Assembly: GCA_021613535.1 (NCBI GenBank)
Contig: CP075497.1
Coordinates: forward strand, 12,400,001-12,464,000
DNA: 64,000 bases
Source of the DNA: Adineta vaga
Taxonomy: Eukaryota; Rotifera
Reading direction: 5' to 3'
Numbering within the stretch: the stretch's first letter is position 1; the number at the start of each line of letters is the position of its first letter. Position numbers and translations under genes: made by a program. The notes below the pieces were generated by a model. The model saw only the letters and a program-made list of their open reading frames with translations, was not told the DNA's origin and ran no database searches. Of the stretch, positions 1 through 11,497 are shown in pieces.

Positions 1-411
1 CATTCACAGAAACAGAAATGACATCAATTGCTTCAAGGGAAATAATGCAAGGTAAATGTATTTTCTCTTCGAGAAACCTATACGAAATAACTCATCTCAC
101 TACTTTATATTTTGTTGATGTGTACTCGATACTTAAACAAAAAGTCTTTTGATATCTGACTGATTTATCTAATACATTTCTCTAGCTTCTCTTGTTAGAG
201 CAGAATCAAGATGAGAAGAAAAGTTTTAAAAGAAAATAAATCTCATTCGAAAGATCCTTTCCAAACGTTCTTTTCATACCGTAACTGTTGTTAATGGTTG
301 ATCGACGGTTATATTGAAAGGAAATAGTAACCATCTCCAAGTGAGAGTTTTGGTACCTCTTCGAAGCTGAAAATTCCTCTTCTTCGCTTCTGCAGACGTT
401 TTGATTTTATT

Positions 412-1365
412 TTGAGATTAAACAAATCTAACACATCTTCTTCTCATATAGTCAATGAGCAGACAACATGGAAACCATATGGAATAATAATAGCCGGTGG
501 TAATGGGCCGGGATTTGTGGTCGATCAACTTAACCAGCCCATAGGATTCAATTTGGATGATGACATGTCATTGTATATCGCTGATCAGCGCAATAATCGT
601 ATTGTCAAATGGCAATTGAATTCTTTCTTTGGTCAAGTCGTTGCACATGGTAACGGAAATGAAAATGGAATACATCAGCTGTATAGTCCATCAGATGTAC
701 TCCTTGATAAGAATAACCTTTCTCTCATTGTCTGTGAACGGGAAAGACATCGACTGACCAGAGTTTTCCTTCAGGAACCAATCAAACCACCCGAAGTCAT
801 TCTTAAAACTGCTTGCAATTATTTAACACGTGATCACAATGGCGATATCTACATTTCTGATCTTGGTGGCGAGTCAGTGAAACGATGGCAGGAAGAACAG
901 TCACGATTGAAAATTATAGCTGGTGGAAACGAAAGAGGAGATGCTTTAAATCAACTCCATTATCCGCAAGGTATTTTTGTAGATAACAATTCTTCAGTTT
1001 ACGTAGCTGATACAAACAATCATCGAGTGGTGAAATGGGCCAGAGATGCTGAAGAAGGGATTGTTGTTGCTGGTGGACAAGGTGTAGGAAATGGCGCCAT
1101 GCAACTAAATGGTCCTTCAGGATTAGTTCTCGATCATTTCGACAATATCTATGTAGTTGATGGGGGAAATGCTCGCGTGATGCGCTTTCCAAAAGGATCA
1201 CAAAATGGTACCGTTATTATTAGTCGATTTACAGATAAACAGGGTGTGGGCAGCTTGTATTTTCCGCAAGATATCTTATTTGATCGACAAGGAAATCTTT
1301 ATATCGTCGACAGTTTTAATTTTAGAGTACTGAAGTTTGAAGTCGAGTGTTACAGTGATTGCTGA
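412..1365 (+). CDS. NHL-repeat beta-propeller protein, 3' exon (5' end uncertain)
   Basis: About six NHL-type blade repeats are visible, each with the pattern 'GIxVDxxxxxYVADxxNHRVVKW' separated by 'IIAGGNxxGxxxxQLxxPxG'; the clearest are around residues 185-210 (VADTNNHRVVKWA) and 235-260 (YVVDGGNARVMRF). NHL propellers mediate protein or ligand contacts, and bdelloid genomes carry very many secreted or membrane-tethered versions. The open frame has no ATG at its 5' end and a good acceptor-like tract (cttcttctcatatag) ends at about 451, so this is probably the last exon of a longer gene. A possible upstream exon lies at the window edge, where an open stretch up to about 51 ends in a donor-like 'caag|gtaaat'. 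The join is inferred, and signal peptide or transmembrane parts may be missing. The stop is TGA at 1363-1365. Function unknown beyond the fold. Confidence 0.8.
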   Translation: MRLNKSNTSSSHIVNEQTTWKPYGIIIAGGNGPGFVVDQLNQPIGFNLDDDMSLYIADQRNNRIVKWQLNSFFGQVVAHGNGNENGIHQLYSPSDVLLDKNNLSLIVCERERHRLTRVFLQEPIKPPEVILKTACNYLTRDHNGDIYISDLGGESVKRWQEEQSRLKIIAGGNERGDALNQLHYPQGIFVDNNSSVYVADTNNHRVVKWARDAEEGIVVAGGQGVGNGAMQLNGPSGLVLDHFDNIYVVDGGNARVMRFPKGSQNGTVIISRFTDKQGVGSLYFPQDILFDRQGNLYIVDSFNFRVLKFEVECYSDC

Positions 1366-2407
1366 TACTATTTAATTAATCTTCTTTTCGTAAATTTGCT
1401 TTCGCTTCAAAACTTATCCAAATAATAGATAGAGAATCAATCAGAAGATCAATAGTATCCCTATATCTCGTTCACTAAATTGTAAGTTCATTGTACCAAT
1501 TATCGACTTAAAACTATCATCTGTATTTACTTAAAGTGTGCTGATAGAGATAGAACCTTTATTTGCCCTTAAAAGAAATACAAGAAGCTTACATTGATCA
1601 AGTATTTTCAGATATCATTCGAAGTCGATCTTTTTGACATAACAATCAATCAGAACTCATATTGGTTTTCTTGTTGCACAGTTGAGTTATTGAATCGTTT
1701 ATTCCGTTTGAGTTTATCGATAATTGAGAAATCAACTTGAAAATGGTATTAATTCCACCGATAAGACCTATGATAATCGTGCACAAATAGATTATATTCG
1801 TTTTTTTCATAAGTAGACGAACAGAACGATGATTTACATTGTTGATAAACTTTGTCAAAAGAATACGAGATATGCCATTGTTCAATCATCATTTCATCAA
1901 TAGTTCTTTCGATTGATGTATTCAAATCACATGTACTAGATTATGTTGGATACAATGCAGTTGCACGATGAACAATTGAAATATTGAAAGTAATTATATT
2001 TCGTCACTCACACTCTAACATCTATTTTCTCTTTAAAAGACTGCGAAAGAAAATGGCGACACTTGTAGCCCATTTTCTACTGTAAATACAAAAGTTATAA
2101 CTGTTCAGGATAAATCTTTTTAATTAGAATTTGAAAACGGACTGTTTTATCCTTTATTGAGTATATGCGTTAGTAAGTAATCATACTAATCAGTATTTGA
2201 AAAGTCAGCATTCAGTTTCCTACCGAATTAGAAACAAAAACATTCTTTTCGAAATATCCGAATGTGAAAAGCAATCAAATGAATTATATGTCATCATAAT
2301 GGTTTATTTTAGATTTTTTTCCTATAAAAACATTTATCTTTATTGCTTGATTTTTCAAAAAAAAATAATAACAAAAAATAACGAGAAATTGATATTTAGG
2401 GAAATAT
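1366..2407. other. Intergenic, no recognised gene
   Basis: AT-rich DNA between the NHL gene and the 3' end of the minus-strand EEP gene. A 79-codon minus-strand frame at 1646-1885 contains one hydrophobic stretch but shows no family resemblance and was not accepted. Confidence 0.5.
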
Positions 2408-3256
2408 TTATAGGTCTCTGTTTTCTTGATTATCTTTGAGTTGGAATGTCGTAAGAACAGCGCGATGATCACTTAAAGTCCATTTACTTGAATCATTCCA
2501 TGAATGAACATCACAACCACGTGGAATTAATTCACTTGAGATAGGTTGAAGAAAATTTGATTGATAGAAAATAAAATCAACACCTAATTGTTCTTGTCGA
2601 TGTGTAAAATGTGTGACTTTAGGCTCGTTGTTATGAATAACGAAATACGATGATTGAAATTGTTTTCTTAATAATTCATAAACTGGATCATTTTCCCATG
2701 CGGAATTAAAATCTCCACAAATTATAATTGAACAGTCATTTATAAGATTATGTTGTATTTGATATTCATGAATTAAGTTAAGAAATTTTTTCATTTGTGT
2801 TAACCTTAAACGACGATCCGAAGAATTGTGTGGAAATGTTAAATGAACATTGACTATTAATACACTTTTCCCCTGATATTCAAGATGAACTAAAAGACCA
2901 ACACGATTTCCTACATCATGTAAAAGAAAATCAGATTTATTGATAAATCTAAAATGATTTCGATCAACAAAAATAGCTAAACCATCATCATGATGATGAG
3001 TTCGTTGAACATAATAAGAGTCATATTTTGATGATAGATGAGATTCATATAAATCAATAAATGAGCGTTCATTTAACCAAAATTCTTGTAAACAAATAAG
3101 ATGAAGTTGAAGAGATTGAAGAAGATTGATGATAGCTAAATGCCGTGTTCGCCACATTGTTTCGTAAGAACTTTCACGATCATATTCAGATGATAAACGT
3201 TTATAACATGGTGCAAGAACATTAAATGTACATATAGAGATTGTATCTAATGCCAT
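2408..3256 (-). CDS. Endonuclease/exonuclease/phosphatase (EEP) family protein, CCR4/nocturnin-like
   Basis: Single-exon 282-residue protein spanning a complete EEP (DNase I/exonuclease III-like) domain. Family motifs appear in order: 'TFNVLAP' with the metal-binding Asn near residue 12, 'LICLQEFW' with the catalytic Glu near 57, 'VNVHLTFP' with the active-site His, 'IICGDFNS' with the Asp/Asn pair, 'GVDFIFY' and the C-terminal 'LSDHRAV'. These metal-dependent enzymes cut phosphodiester bonds in nucleic acids or small phosphates; CCR4/nocturnin-like deadenylases are the closest resemblance, but substrate cannot be assigned. There is no signal peptide, so it is probably cytosolic. The start at MALDTISICTFN sits directly before the first motif, as expected. 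A short 5' exon (an ATG near 3577 opens MSTVPPNTSLL) is possible but unproven. A decayed copy of its 5' end lies about 1.2 kb upstream. Confidence 0.85.
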   Translation of the reverse strand: MALDTISICTFNVLAPCYKRLSSEYDRESSYETMWRTRHLAIINLLQSLQLHLICLQEFWLNERSFIDLYESHLSSKYDSYYVQRTHHHDDGLAIFVDRNHFRFINKSDFLLHDVGNRVGLLVHLEYQGKSVLIVNVHLTFPHNSSDRRLRLTQMKKFLNLIHEYQIQHNLINDCSIIICGDFNSAWENDPVYELLRKQFQSSYFVIHNNEPKVTHFTHRQEQLGVDFIFYQSNFLQPISSELIPRGCDVHSWNDSSKWTLSDHRAVLTTFQLKDNQENRDL

Positions 3257-4465
3257 AGTTAACGTACAAAACGAGATGATATGAAGAAAATAATTATTTT
3301 TGTTTGATTCTTCCTGTAGATGAAGTTTATTATCTAATAAATGAAATAAATTGCGTAAAATTAAATTTATCTAAAACAAAAAAATCTTCTCTGAATATTC
3401 ATTCATAGCTAAAGAAAAACTAAGACAAATCAGGAATATATCTGGATAATCGATAGAGAGAATAAATCCATTTGAATGAACAAAATGAAACAAATATTTA
3501 ATTTAATAAAAATATTCAACTCACTATATTATCTGACCGTTAATAATGATGTATTTGGTGGTACAGTTGACATTGTTCTACTAAATTTTATGTATCAACA
3601 ACTAATAATAAATACTTAATAACATTAACTATTAGTTGATATATTTATTGAATTTTCTAATGACAATTGTTCAATTATATCAGTAATCATTGCTTCGTCG
3701 AAAATCACATCTTCATACAATTGTTTTATCTTTTGTTTCATCAAGATAAATTTGTTCGTATACATTCGACGAACAACGATCATTGATGCAGTAAAGTATC
3801 ACTTTATAGAATATAATATGATGAAGCAAAGATGCACCTCGCTTTCGAAATTTCTAAAACTACAACTTATTCATACGAAAGATAAGATTCTTTCGCTGTT
3901 TGCACTTAGGAAATATGATTGGTGTTACTGCACGATAAAGCAATTAGATAGAATTGATTAGTTTATGTTGAGTTAAGCTCATGTGTTTCAATTCTAAATC
4001 TATATTCTAATTCAAAGAATTACTTTCAATTTCAATATGATAATGACGTAAGTGCTTCAATTCATTCAACATTTGTGCCTATTTTACACCAATTGTAATA
4101 TAGTAATTGTTTATTTATCGACTGGTAACTCTAATCGTCCCATGACGACATCTTACGGATGAGAGTGAGTTATGTATGCTAGAACAATGAAGAATTAAAA
4201 TAGAAATTGCTATTGTTTTCACTTTCGTCACAGAAATGTATTTGAAAAATTTATAAAATCAATTCAAAGGCAATTACTCAAAGTATGCACTATGATTTTA
4301 AACAAAATATCATCACCCATGTCAAAGAATCTAATGGAAAATGATCGCTTCTATGGGATTTCTGTGGTTTTATGGAATTAGTAGTATCGGATCGAAAACG
4401 TTTTGCTTTTCTCTGTTGTCGTCCATACAATTTCGGGGGATCGGAACCAACATTCCTGAAAACAG
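3257..4465. other. Intergenic, no recognised gene
   Basis: Very AT-rich spacer between the EEP gene and its decayed duplicate. Short open frames (for example 3752-3961 +) show no motif. It probably contains the promoter and 5' leader of the EEP gene near 3257-3600. Confidence 0.4.
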
Positions 4466-4469
4466 ATCA

Positions 4470-4730
4470 GATAAAATTGAAGAGATTGAAGATTCATTAT
4501 TGGTAAATATCGTGTTTGCCCTATTTTTTCTTGAGAACTTTCACGATCCTATTCTGATGTTAAACGTTTCTAACATTGTACAAATACAGATGACATGTAG
4601 AAAATGAAAGAATGATTATGTTTGTATGTTTGTTTCTTCTTACAAGTGAAGTTTATTGTCTGATGAATGAAGTAAGTCACATAGAATTAATTTATCTCAA
4701 ACAAAAAGAAATAATACAAAAAAAAGTTCT
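4470..4730 (-). pseudogene. Decayed duplicate of the EEP gene 5' end and leader
   Basis: This stretch aligns by eye with 3100-3390, the first ~150 nt of EEP coding sequence plus its 5' leader. Shared blocks include 'gaagagattgaaga', 'cgtgtttgcc', 'gaactttcacgat', 'gatgttaaacgtttctaaca', 'tgaagtttattgtctgatgaatga' and 'aatttatctcaaac'. Substitutions and indels break the reading frame and the original ATG is gone, so it cannot encode an EEP domain. Orientation matches the intact gene. It is most simply an old partial tandem duplication. The two plus-strand frames crossing it (4341-4607 and 4612-4851) are by-products. Confidence 0.7.
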
Positions 4731-4876
4731 TCTCTCAATATTAAAGCATAATCGAAGAAAACATATGATGTATAATCTACTTAAATCTTTTATATTTGTT
4801 GTTCTTCTTGTTTTTCTGTGCATATATTTAAGTAATAAGAAAAGAAAGTAAGAAAACAAGACGACAAACAAAAAAT

Positions 4877-7800
4877 TTAGGTGCATTTGCACAAATATTT
4901 CAAATTAATCAATGATATATCATCATCCGAGACATTTCCATGTAATTGAACAACACCATCTTGATTGTCAACCGAGAGAAGATCACCATATGCACTTTTA
5001 CTATCACCACCAATGACATAAATCTATATGAATAAATAAAAGGAGATAAAAACATGAAATTTATATAAAAGTATTCAATTCACTTTATCATTTTGTTTCG
5101 GTGTTACTGGTTCCATATGATCAAGAGGAACAACAGCACGTCGATCTTGTTGAGGAAAATGTACAGTACAAACACCATTCTAGAGAAAATGATTGATTTT
5201 GTAATGATTGAGTGATATTGATAGAACTTACTGATATACTCTGAATAATACCGATCATTCCCATATGAATAGATTCGTCTTCATTGGGAATTTTTATTCT
5301 AACATATAAACCTTCCACATGCCAATCATTGTTTGCTATTGAATCAAAATCTATTCATAAAAACAATAAAAAAGAAACAAAATTAATCGGATGAATAAAC
5401 CTAGAGATGTCGACGTAGGTGCATATTGTGCACTTGGTGTCACAGGTGTAATGTTAACTGATGGCGAATAAACATAATTTGCGGCAGGAGATTGATCTGG
5501 TGGACCATTATTATGTGATGATGAAGAAAAACTACCACCTGCTGCACCTGGTGTTGGTATATGAGAACTATAAGCTAAATAAAATAAAGACATTCAAATT
5601 ATCTTTGACAAAACTCATCATTTTCTTTGAATATTCTTACGTTGATAATCCATTTGCATGGCTGGTGATGGTGTTGGATGATTTGAATATGGTGAATAAG
5701 CACTAGCCGACATATTTGAAGAAACACTCGTTGGTCCACCTGTTGAACTAAGTAATGAACCAACACCTAATGCATTCGACGATGAAGAATTTGACATGGA
5801 TGATGAATTTGAACTTCCAAGACCACTTGATAATGCATCAGTCAAATGACTGTAAGATGGTGTTGTTGGATTTAATGTAGCATATGGTGATGGACCATCA
5901 TCGTCATCATAATCAACTCTAGAATAAATATGATTTATAAACAATCAAGGAAAAATACTAATAATAGAAACTAACCGTGGAGTTGCAGCATATGTTGGAT
6001 CCCAAGCTGATGCTCCACCATGTGCACGTGGAGTCATTGATCCTTCATGACGTGGTGTCTAAATAAAAGAATAAAAACATTCTCTTATCGTTTATATTCT
6101 ACCATCAATTTTAACATAAACAAACCATATTTCCATAATGAGGTGTTCGTGATCCGTCATGCATTGGTGTTTGATTTCCAATCATTGGTGTACGTGAACC
6201 AAATGCAGCATATGCTGGTGTTTGTGAACCATGAAGTGGAGTTGTAAAATAATTAGACATTTCTCCTGGTTGACGTGGAACATTTCTATAAATAAAGAAT
6301 AATTTCATTTTACATAAATGTACAAATAAAAAACATACGTTGTTAGAACAATACGATTTCTATCGACAGTAATTGTTTGACATTTTGTATGAAGTTCAAC
6401 TTTACATGTTGAGTCAGTTGCATCTTTAACAATTCCAAAATAACCTTTATAGGGTCCTTGAGATATTCGAACTGTTTGCCCAATTAAACTTGTATCCCGA
6501 CGCATATTATTCGATGCTGAAAATGGTGCCTTCATTGCTCCATGTCCACTTGAATTTGGCGTTCGCCCTCCAGATGATGATGGACTATCTTGACGTACAG
6601 AAGATGAACCTCCGCCCAACGATGATGATGATGATGTATGTGGTGATGGTGTTGACATTGTTCTTGGTGACATATAAGGAGCATTCATTGAAGCAGAAAT
6701 TGGTGTGATTTTCGATGTACCACCAGCTAATAATAAATTTTTTGCTTTTGCAACAAATAAACCACCATTTTCATTTAAAGTTCGAGAATAAATAAAAACA
6801 AAATGTCGATAAAGATGTTTGATTTGTCCTTGTTTATTATTATGTGGCCCTTCAATAACATTAACAATATCACCAGCATTTAAATTATTGTTTTGTGAAT
6901 CTAATGCTGTTGCATTACGATTGATTTTTCTTTTTGTAACCGATTGAATTTTTGCAGGTGCAACTTTTCCATCCATACTTAAAACATATAAATTTTCTTT
7001 ATCAATTCGGGTAACAACTCCAACTTTATCAGCTGATAAATTAACTAAATCTTTCAATTGAAATTGTCCACTTGAATCCACACCAGTTGCTGTTTCTTTA
7101 CATATTTGAAGATCTGATGTTCGTACAGGCATTTCTTCTTTTGTCCCATCGCTTAAAACAACTGCTTTTAGTCCATCAATTCCCACAATCATACCAGTGT
7201 CACCTTCAAATCTTCCATTCAATACTTTCACATGATTTCCAACAGAAAAATATTTTCTTAGTTCATTGGCTTTGAATGGAATTTCATCTTTTAATGCTTC
7301 ATGTTTAGGTAGAATTCGAATTGAATCACCATCAATACCAACAATTGTACCTTGTAAATTAACTAATTCACCTTCACAAACTTCAACTTGATCACCCGGT
7401 GCAAATGATAATAAATCATTTTTCGATGCTTTAGATTTATTAATTGCAACTAAAGATTTCAATCAAAAGATAAATCTTTCTTTTCTTTTCCAATGTTTTA
7501 CCGTTGCTTTCAGGTCCATCGATAGTTTCTTCAAATTTATCTAATTCACTGATTGTTGGAGTTACTCCATCAGAAGACTAAAGTAAATCTAAATTTGAAT
7601 CATTATTTATTCATTTTCAAATGACTTACCACAGCTTGAAGTGGAAAACTTTTGATGAGAAAACCTTTTTCATCAAATTTTCCTCCTTCGAATGATCGAT
7701 ATTCATAATCTCTTCTGATTTGTCCACCAGCAGCTCTAGAAAAATTCAATACAAAAATTTCATTTAATAATTGAATTCTTACTCGACAGCAGTTTCATCA

Positions 7801-9198
7801 AATAATTTCGCTGGTGGTTTTTTGAATGCAAAACGATTTTTTTTCTTCATCATTTGATTTGATCCCGGAACAATTCCACTTGGATCAGTGGAGCTTCCTT
7901 TAGGTCCACCACGTTTTTTCGAATAATCAATTCGTGGAATTAATTTCAAAGTCACCATATTTTGTGCCATATCACATTGTTCAACTTTAGCTAAATCATC
8001 TCGATAAACTCCACGTTTAATTCGAACCCATGAACCTTTTTGAATTCCATACGATGTTTTAACAACACGAAGTATATCTGTCATTCCTCGAATTGGAACC
8101 ATTTGAAGATTCTGAACATTCAATGCACGAATATCTTCACACGCTGCTTTAACATGGTTAGCTTTAAATGCTTCAATATAAATATAACCTCGATCGCCTT
8201 CTTTAACAACAACTGATTTAATTTGTAATGCCTGAAGAGAAGAAAAAATTCAAGTAAATGAAAGTCTTTTTGATTAAAACAATCAATTACTTTATCATTA
8301 TTTTCTAAAGCAAGATATTTTCTCATTAATAATAAAGCCGTTTGTTTTTCTTCACCCATTCGACATTTTACAGGCCAAAGATTTGGTGATTTAACATCAG
8401 GTAATAGACTTTGTTGAGTTATTTCATCAGGAATTTGATCATCATCATATTCATCATCACGTAATGCGGGATCTCTTCGACCATAACGTTCTTTTAAATA
8501 TTCAACCATTTTCGCTGGATCCATTTCACTAAATAAATCAAATTTCGAATAAAATATTCTCAATAAATTATCAAACGAACTCTTGCGCAATGGGAAATTT
8601 GGATCGACTAGCTCGATAAATATCTGCAGCTGTTGTATCATAGATTTCTTGTTCGACAAAACCAGCTTCCGGTTCATCAATATCTTCATCTTCGTCTTCG
8701 TCTTCATCAACATCTAGAAGGACAAAGTCATGAAAACAATTTCGTTCCAAGATCTTTATCGTTACCAGCTTCAGCAATAATAAATTGTTTTCCGGAAATT
8801 TCTTTTTTCTTTCGTTTCTGTTGATGACCTTCTTTTTTTCTTCGACCGGAACGATCGTCATCATCATCCTAAAATAAATTTCTATTTTTCAAATCTTTTC
8901 TTAACAAACAACATGTCAAATTTACTTCTTCATCATCTTCTTCGTCGTCGTCTTCTTCATCCTACAAAACAAGCAAACAAATATATGAATCAATCAATGT
9001 TTAGTAAACGAATAGAAACCTCTTCATCGTCTTCTTCTTCTTCTTCATCTTCTGCCTCTTCGTTTACTTGTTCTTCTTCTTCTTCATCATCCGAAGCTTT
9101 ACGTTTATTGGATTTTCCTTTGCGCTATTAAAAACAGATGAGATTTTCAACATAATTCATTTAGAAAAAGAAATACGCACATCTTCGTTGTCGCTCAT
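4877..9198 (-). CDS. SUPT5H: Transcription elongation factor SPT5 (DSIF large subunit)
   Basis: Multi-exon gene; SPT5 pairs with SPT4 as DSIF, which rides on RNA polymerase II and controls pausing and elongation. It starts at ATG 9198 (MSDNED), then a GT-AG intron and several short exons coding the acidic Glu/Asp-rich N-terminus (about 8570-9150). The NGN domain follows around 8120-8530 ([20 protein letters not shown], then [14 protein letters not shown]). KOW domains follow: [15 protein letters not shown] near 8000, then [33 protein letters not shown] and [16 protein letters not shown] within 6700-7400, and [16 protein letters not shown] near 6430. The C-terminal region (5100-6300) is rich in Ser/Thr-Pro with repeats such as GSRTP and GNQTP, resembling the SPT5 CTR phosphorylated by P-TEFb. 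The last exon ends at TAA 4877. Introns are about 50-60 nt, for example the one removed just before EMDPAKM near 8531-8581. Fragments of this gene occur at 29.4 and 36.9 kb. Confidence 0.95.
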
Positions 9199-9506
9199 TG
9201 TAACTGTCGAATAAAATCTCTAGAATATGTACGTTTAAAGTAAAAAACAGCAAATAATCTAACCTACTTGCTGTATTTGCTCCAAAGAAATGAATAAATA
9301 AATGAAAGATGCTTGAATTTATATGTACGACACAGGAATAAATTTTCATTGGTTGAAATCATTTGTCCAATCAACAATCATGTGTCACTAGATGACATTT
9401 TGCATAGATGATCAAGAAAAATGTCTCATCGTCGTCTTCTTCCTATTTTATCAAATAAAAAGTGTGCGAAATTAAATTTCCGTCGGATAGAAAAAGATTT
9501 GATAAA
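9199..9506. promoter_or_regulatory. Shared upstream region between divergent SPT5 and cyclin-like genes
   Basis: A roughly 308-bp gap separates the SPT5 ATG (9198, minus) from the chosen ATG of the cyclin-like gene (9507, plus), so both promoters must lie here or overlap the leaders. No TATA motif stands out. An out-of-frame ATG at 9421 (opening MSHRRLLPIL and ending with TGA at 9508-9510) could be an upstream reading frame or part of an unrecognised first exon of the plus-strand gene. Confidence 0.35.
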
Positions 9507-10802
9507 ATGATTCAATGTGAATATTTAAAATTATTTATTCAAAAGTATAAAGATCATTTGAAACGCAATTCTCATCGATCAATTTCAGTAATAGTAGAAA
9601 AAAATATTTAGTATAAATTAGTAGTCTTTAAATTCATTTAGTTTTGTAATAAAACAATGGTTTCATTCTTTTATATGCTAACATGTCAAATTGAACTCGA
9701 TGATCAAGTGTTTTTTACTTCAGTAGAATTATTGAATAAGTTCGAAAAAAAACTTTTTATGTTTTTTTTATTGATTTCATCGAATTTTGTTTTTATTAGA
9801 TATTTAATTTGTTCAATGATGAAAGCATGTAGTTCGATTAGTAAAGAACCAAATCACATACGAAATCAATATGAATTAATTAAAGAAAAATATCTACGAG
9901 AAAGATATTTAGTTGCAACAGCTTGTTTTCAATTAGCAACACAAATATGTGTAAGTTTTAAGTTGAGAAATTCGAAATGAAATAATCTTTCGTTGTATAG
10001 AATCATTCAATCGATTCTGCTCGTTTAATTGAATATTTCTATGAACTTGCAAGATTAGATTCAAATATTACAATAAAATTCAATCGTGATCAATTAAATG
10101 AAATTCAAATTCAGATATTAACAACAATTAATCATCAATTTCCCTGTTATACTCCACATATGTTTATTTCATATTTTCTTCGATTTCTTTGTAAGTGAAA
10201 TTGGTTCCTTTTTTCTTAGAAAGATGAAAACTCGCAGAAAATTTTAGATGAAGAAATGAAAATAACAAATGATCGATTATATAATTCGTCAATGCTTTTA
10301 CTTGTTCATATTTATTTACAATGGTCATCATTAATTGAAATTTTAGCAAAGAAAGAAAGTGGATCTTCGATTGTTAATAAAATACAAATGTATTCAAATC
10401 TTTTCGTTTGAAAATAAGAAATTGAATATATCATTGTAGAGAAAATGTCACTCAACGATTAAATGATCCACTATTACTTGGTTCAGCAACAATACTTGCT
10501 GCATCGAAAATCTTTTGTCATGGAAACAATTCTCAACTTCATGATAAAGTTTGTTTCTTTCTTCTTTTCTTATCATTTCATGTTATCAATGAATGAAATA
10601 GATTATTAGTTTATTTGTAACACTTCTTGGCATTGATCCAATGAGAATTTATATGGCACAATTTTTTGCTGAAGAATTATTACAAAAATCATTGAATATT
10701 CGATTAGGAATGGAAATCAATGATGAATCAACATCGAGAATGTTAGTTGATCGTGAACATGATTTTGATGATGAATCAATGATGACATTTCCATCACCAT
10801 AG
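9507..10802 (+). CDS. Cyclin-box protein, possibly CNTD1-like
   Basis: Five or six short exons joined by small introns. Exon 1 (9507-9587) opens MIQCEYLKLFIQ; intron 9588-9641 restores frame into FCNKTMVSFF. Later introns are near 9950-10000, 10191-10245, 10390-10439 and 10549-10601. Cyclin-box features are 'DDQVFFTSVELLNKF' (helix 2-like), 'LVATACFQLATQIC' (helix 3-like), 'ITIKFNRDQLNEIQIQILTTINHQFPC' (the helix 4-5 segment that in cyclins carries the MExxIL motif) and 'LLGSATILAASKIFC' in the second fold. This suits an atypical cyclin such as CNTD1, a meiotic crossover factor, but the assignment rests on memory of the family. A further ~40-nt intron near 9757-9800 is possible; the frame stays open through it. 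Stop TAG at 10800-10802. Being meiosis-linked, a CNTD1 homologue would matter in an asexual lineage. Confidence 0.65.
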
Positions 10803-11497
10803 ATAAACAGATTATCATTTTATTTCACATTTTCATTGTTTAGATCAACATTAATTCAATAAAATAGAAAATAATGATTTGATATAACTTCTCAAATGAA
10901 ATGATCATCTTTTCTATTGATAGAGATTGTTGCATATTTGATGATGATGATTCATAAATTAATTGCTATCGTTTCAATGCAGTGAGTCTTTCTTTTATTA
11001 GTAATAAAATTTGTTGAACTTGAGATATATATTTTTCATCAAAATCAATATAATCATCAACAAAGAAATTAAAACTACACTAAAATAAACTTTTCTCTTG
11101 ACTTCAGAGTGCAATCAATAAAAAAATCAAGGGATCTTCTGAGAACAATACTATGTATTCATTTATTTTAGATTGAACACATACGATAAAAACAAAGTAA
11201 CATTCGTCGTTTCGACTTACTTGACCCTCAACTGCGAAAAATAAAACATTTTTTTTCTTCTCATAATCTCTTCCTAAAGTTGAGGGCGTGGATGTCCGTG
11301 TGCCTGTCAATGAGATTCAATTGTAAATATACCATTCGCAGTCACATCCTCATGCTTGATGAAAAGAAACATTTCATTTTCAGTTTTCTTTTTCCCAAAT
11401 AATTCATTTCAAAAACTTTCGATGCTTTTCTCCGTTTAATCTCCATCAAAACTATAACAAAATGAAAAGGAAAAAGGAAAAGAAAACAAACAATGAA
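10803..11497. other. Convergent intergenic spacer
   Basis: Holds the 3' ends of the cyclin-like gene (+) and MRPL39 (-). A plus-strand polyadenylation-like 'caataaaa' lies at about 10857-10864. No gene is recognised. Confidence 0.45.

Noticed and set aside
37-51. Possible exon end of the NHL gene at the window edge
   Set aside because: Donor-like site is plausible but the join across ~360-400 nt cannot be verified, so not listed as a separate feature.
1646-1885. 79-codon minus-strand frame with one hydrophobic helix
   Set aside because: No motif, no neighbouring exons with the same sense; a chance hydrophobic frame in AT-rich DNA is more likely.
8633-9131. Plus-strand Ser-rich frames over the SPT5 N-terminus
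   Set aside because: They are the complement of GAA/GAT runs coding the acidic SPT5 N-terminus.
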